DNA from: an uncultured Lachnospiraceae bacterium
Lineage (GTDB): Bacteria > Bacillota > Clostridia > Lachnospirales > Lachnospiraceae
DNA: 64,000 nucleotides
Direction: 5' to 3'
Assembly (NCBI GenBank): GCA_944381635.1
Contig: CALWLY010000006.1
Coordinates: forward strand, 1-64,000
The notes under the pieces are model-generated. The model searched no databases, had not been told where the DNA came from, and saw only the letters and a program-made list of their open reading frames with translations. The position numbers and the translations under genes were made by a program. This document shows positions 63,898 to 64,000 of this stretch, piece after piece. Position 1 is the first letter of the stretch; every line of letters starts with the position of its first letter.

Positions 63898-64000
63898 TTA
63901 TATTATGATTCGTGCCCCGACTGATTGATTTGCTTCTTCGATATCTCCGTGTAGTTTCCTGATTTCGGGCATAAAAATACCACCGGTCATTTCTGGCTGG
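63898..64000 (-). CDS. Phage protein, C-terminal part only (runs off the window)
   Basis: The last 34 codons of a frame that continues past the window end: ...GGIFMPEIRKLHGDIEEANQ and a short tail to TAA at 63898-63900. It lies 27 bases upstream of the holin gene, so it probably belongs to the late (tail or lysis) module. Family not recognised. Confidence 0.45.
   Translation of the reverse strand, partial: QPEMTGGIFMPEIRKLHGDIEEANQSVGARIII

Overview
The window looks like chromosomal DNA of a spore-forming, anaerobic member of the Lachnospiraceae (Clostridia, Firmicutes), perhaps near Blautia or Mediterraneibacter. Supporting points are AGGAGG-type ribosome binding sites before nearly every gene, sigma-A promoters of TTGACA/TATAAT type, a monomeric [FeFe] hydrogenase, a 2-hydroxyacyl-CoA dehydratase with its activator, minCDE, potABCD, a spore-coat manganese catalase gene, and a DUF1292 and a DUF2082-type protein. 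The genus is an inference. Most genes are on the minus strand. No tRNA, rRNA, CRISPR array or insertion sequence was seen.

Layout. 0.1-7.3 kb: mscS and glgB with a 4-base overlap, a small orphan gene, serine synthesis (serC-serA) and a lipoprotein. 7.5-12.2 kb: branched-chain amino acid synthesis (leuB, ilvD, ilvB). 12.6-18.8 kb: two acetyltransferases, a HAD phosphatase, and a two-gene dehydratase system in which one subunit is fused to its ATP-dependent activator. 19.2-21.8 kb: an FMN reductase and an apparent deletion junction that merged a DUF362 lipoprotein gene with a permease gene. 22.0-27.8 kb: sucrose use (scrB, sucrose-type PTS, LacI-type repressor with two putative operators) and a dipeptidase. 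28.0-34.6 kb: yajC-tgt, divergent aroC, minCDE and a beta-propeller lactonase. 34.7-39.2 kb: polyamine uptake (XRE-cupin regulator, potABCD). 39.4-46.5 kb: a secreted peptidoglycan-binding protein, a HAD enzyme, a pseudouridine synthase, a cysteine-rich repeat protein, and a glycogen-debranching-enzyme relative that has lost its catalytic residues. 46.5-54.8 kb: a response regulator/kinase/ABC exporter set, a UvrD-type helicase and gltX. 54.9-58.8 kb: hydrogenase and a lysine-riboswitch-controlled NhaC-type transporter (LysW-like). 58.9-64 kb: small genes, a flavodoxin lipoprotein, a sigma factor, a tiny protein with a sigma-G-like promoter, and the 3' part of cotJC cut off by a prophage whose holin gene lies next to the junction.

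Between the genes there are many hairpin-rich non-coding elements. One family shares an exact 20-bp core at three sites. A separate 159-bp element at 18941-19099 can fold into a multi-branched structure closed by a perfect 12-bp stem. The points most worth following are that element, the inactive GlgX paralogue, the activator fusion with an internal ribosome binding site, the interrupted cotJC, and the sigma-G-like small gene.
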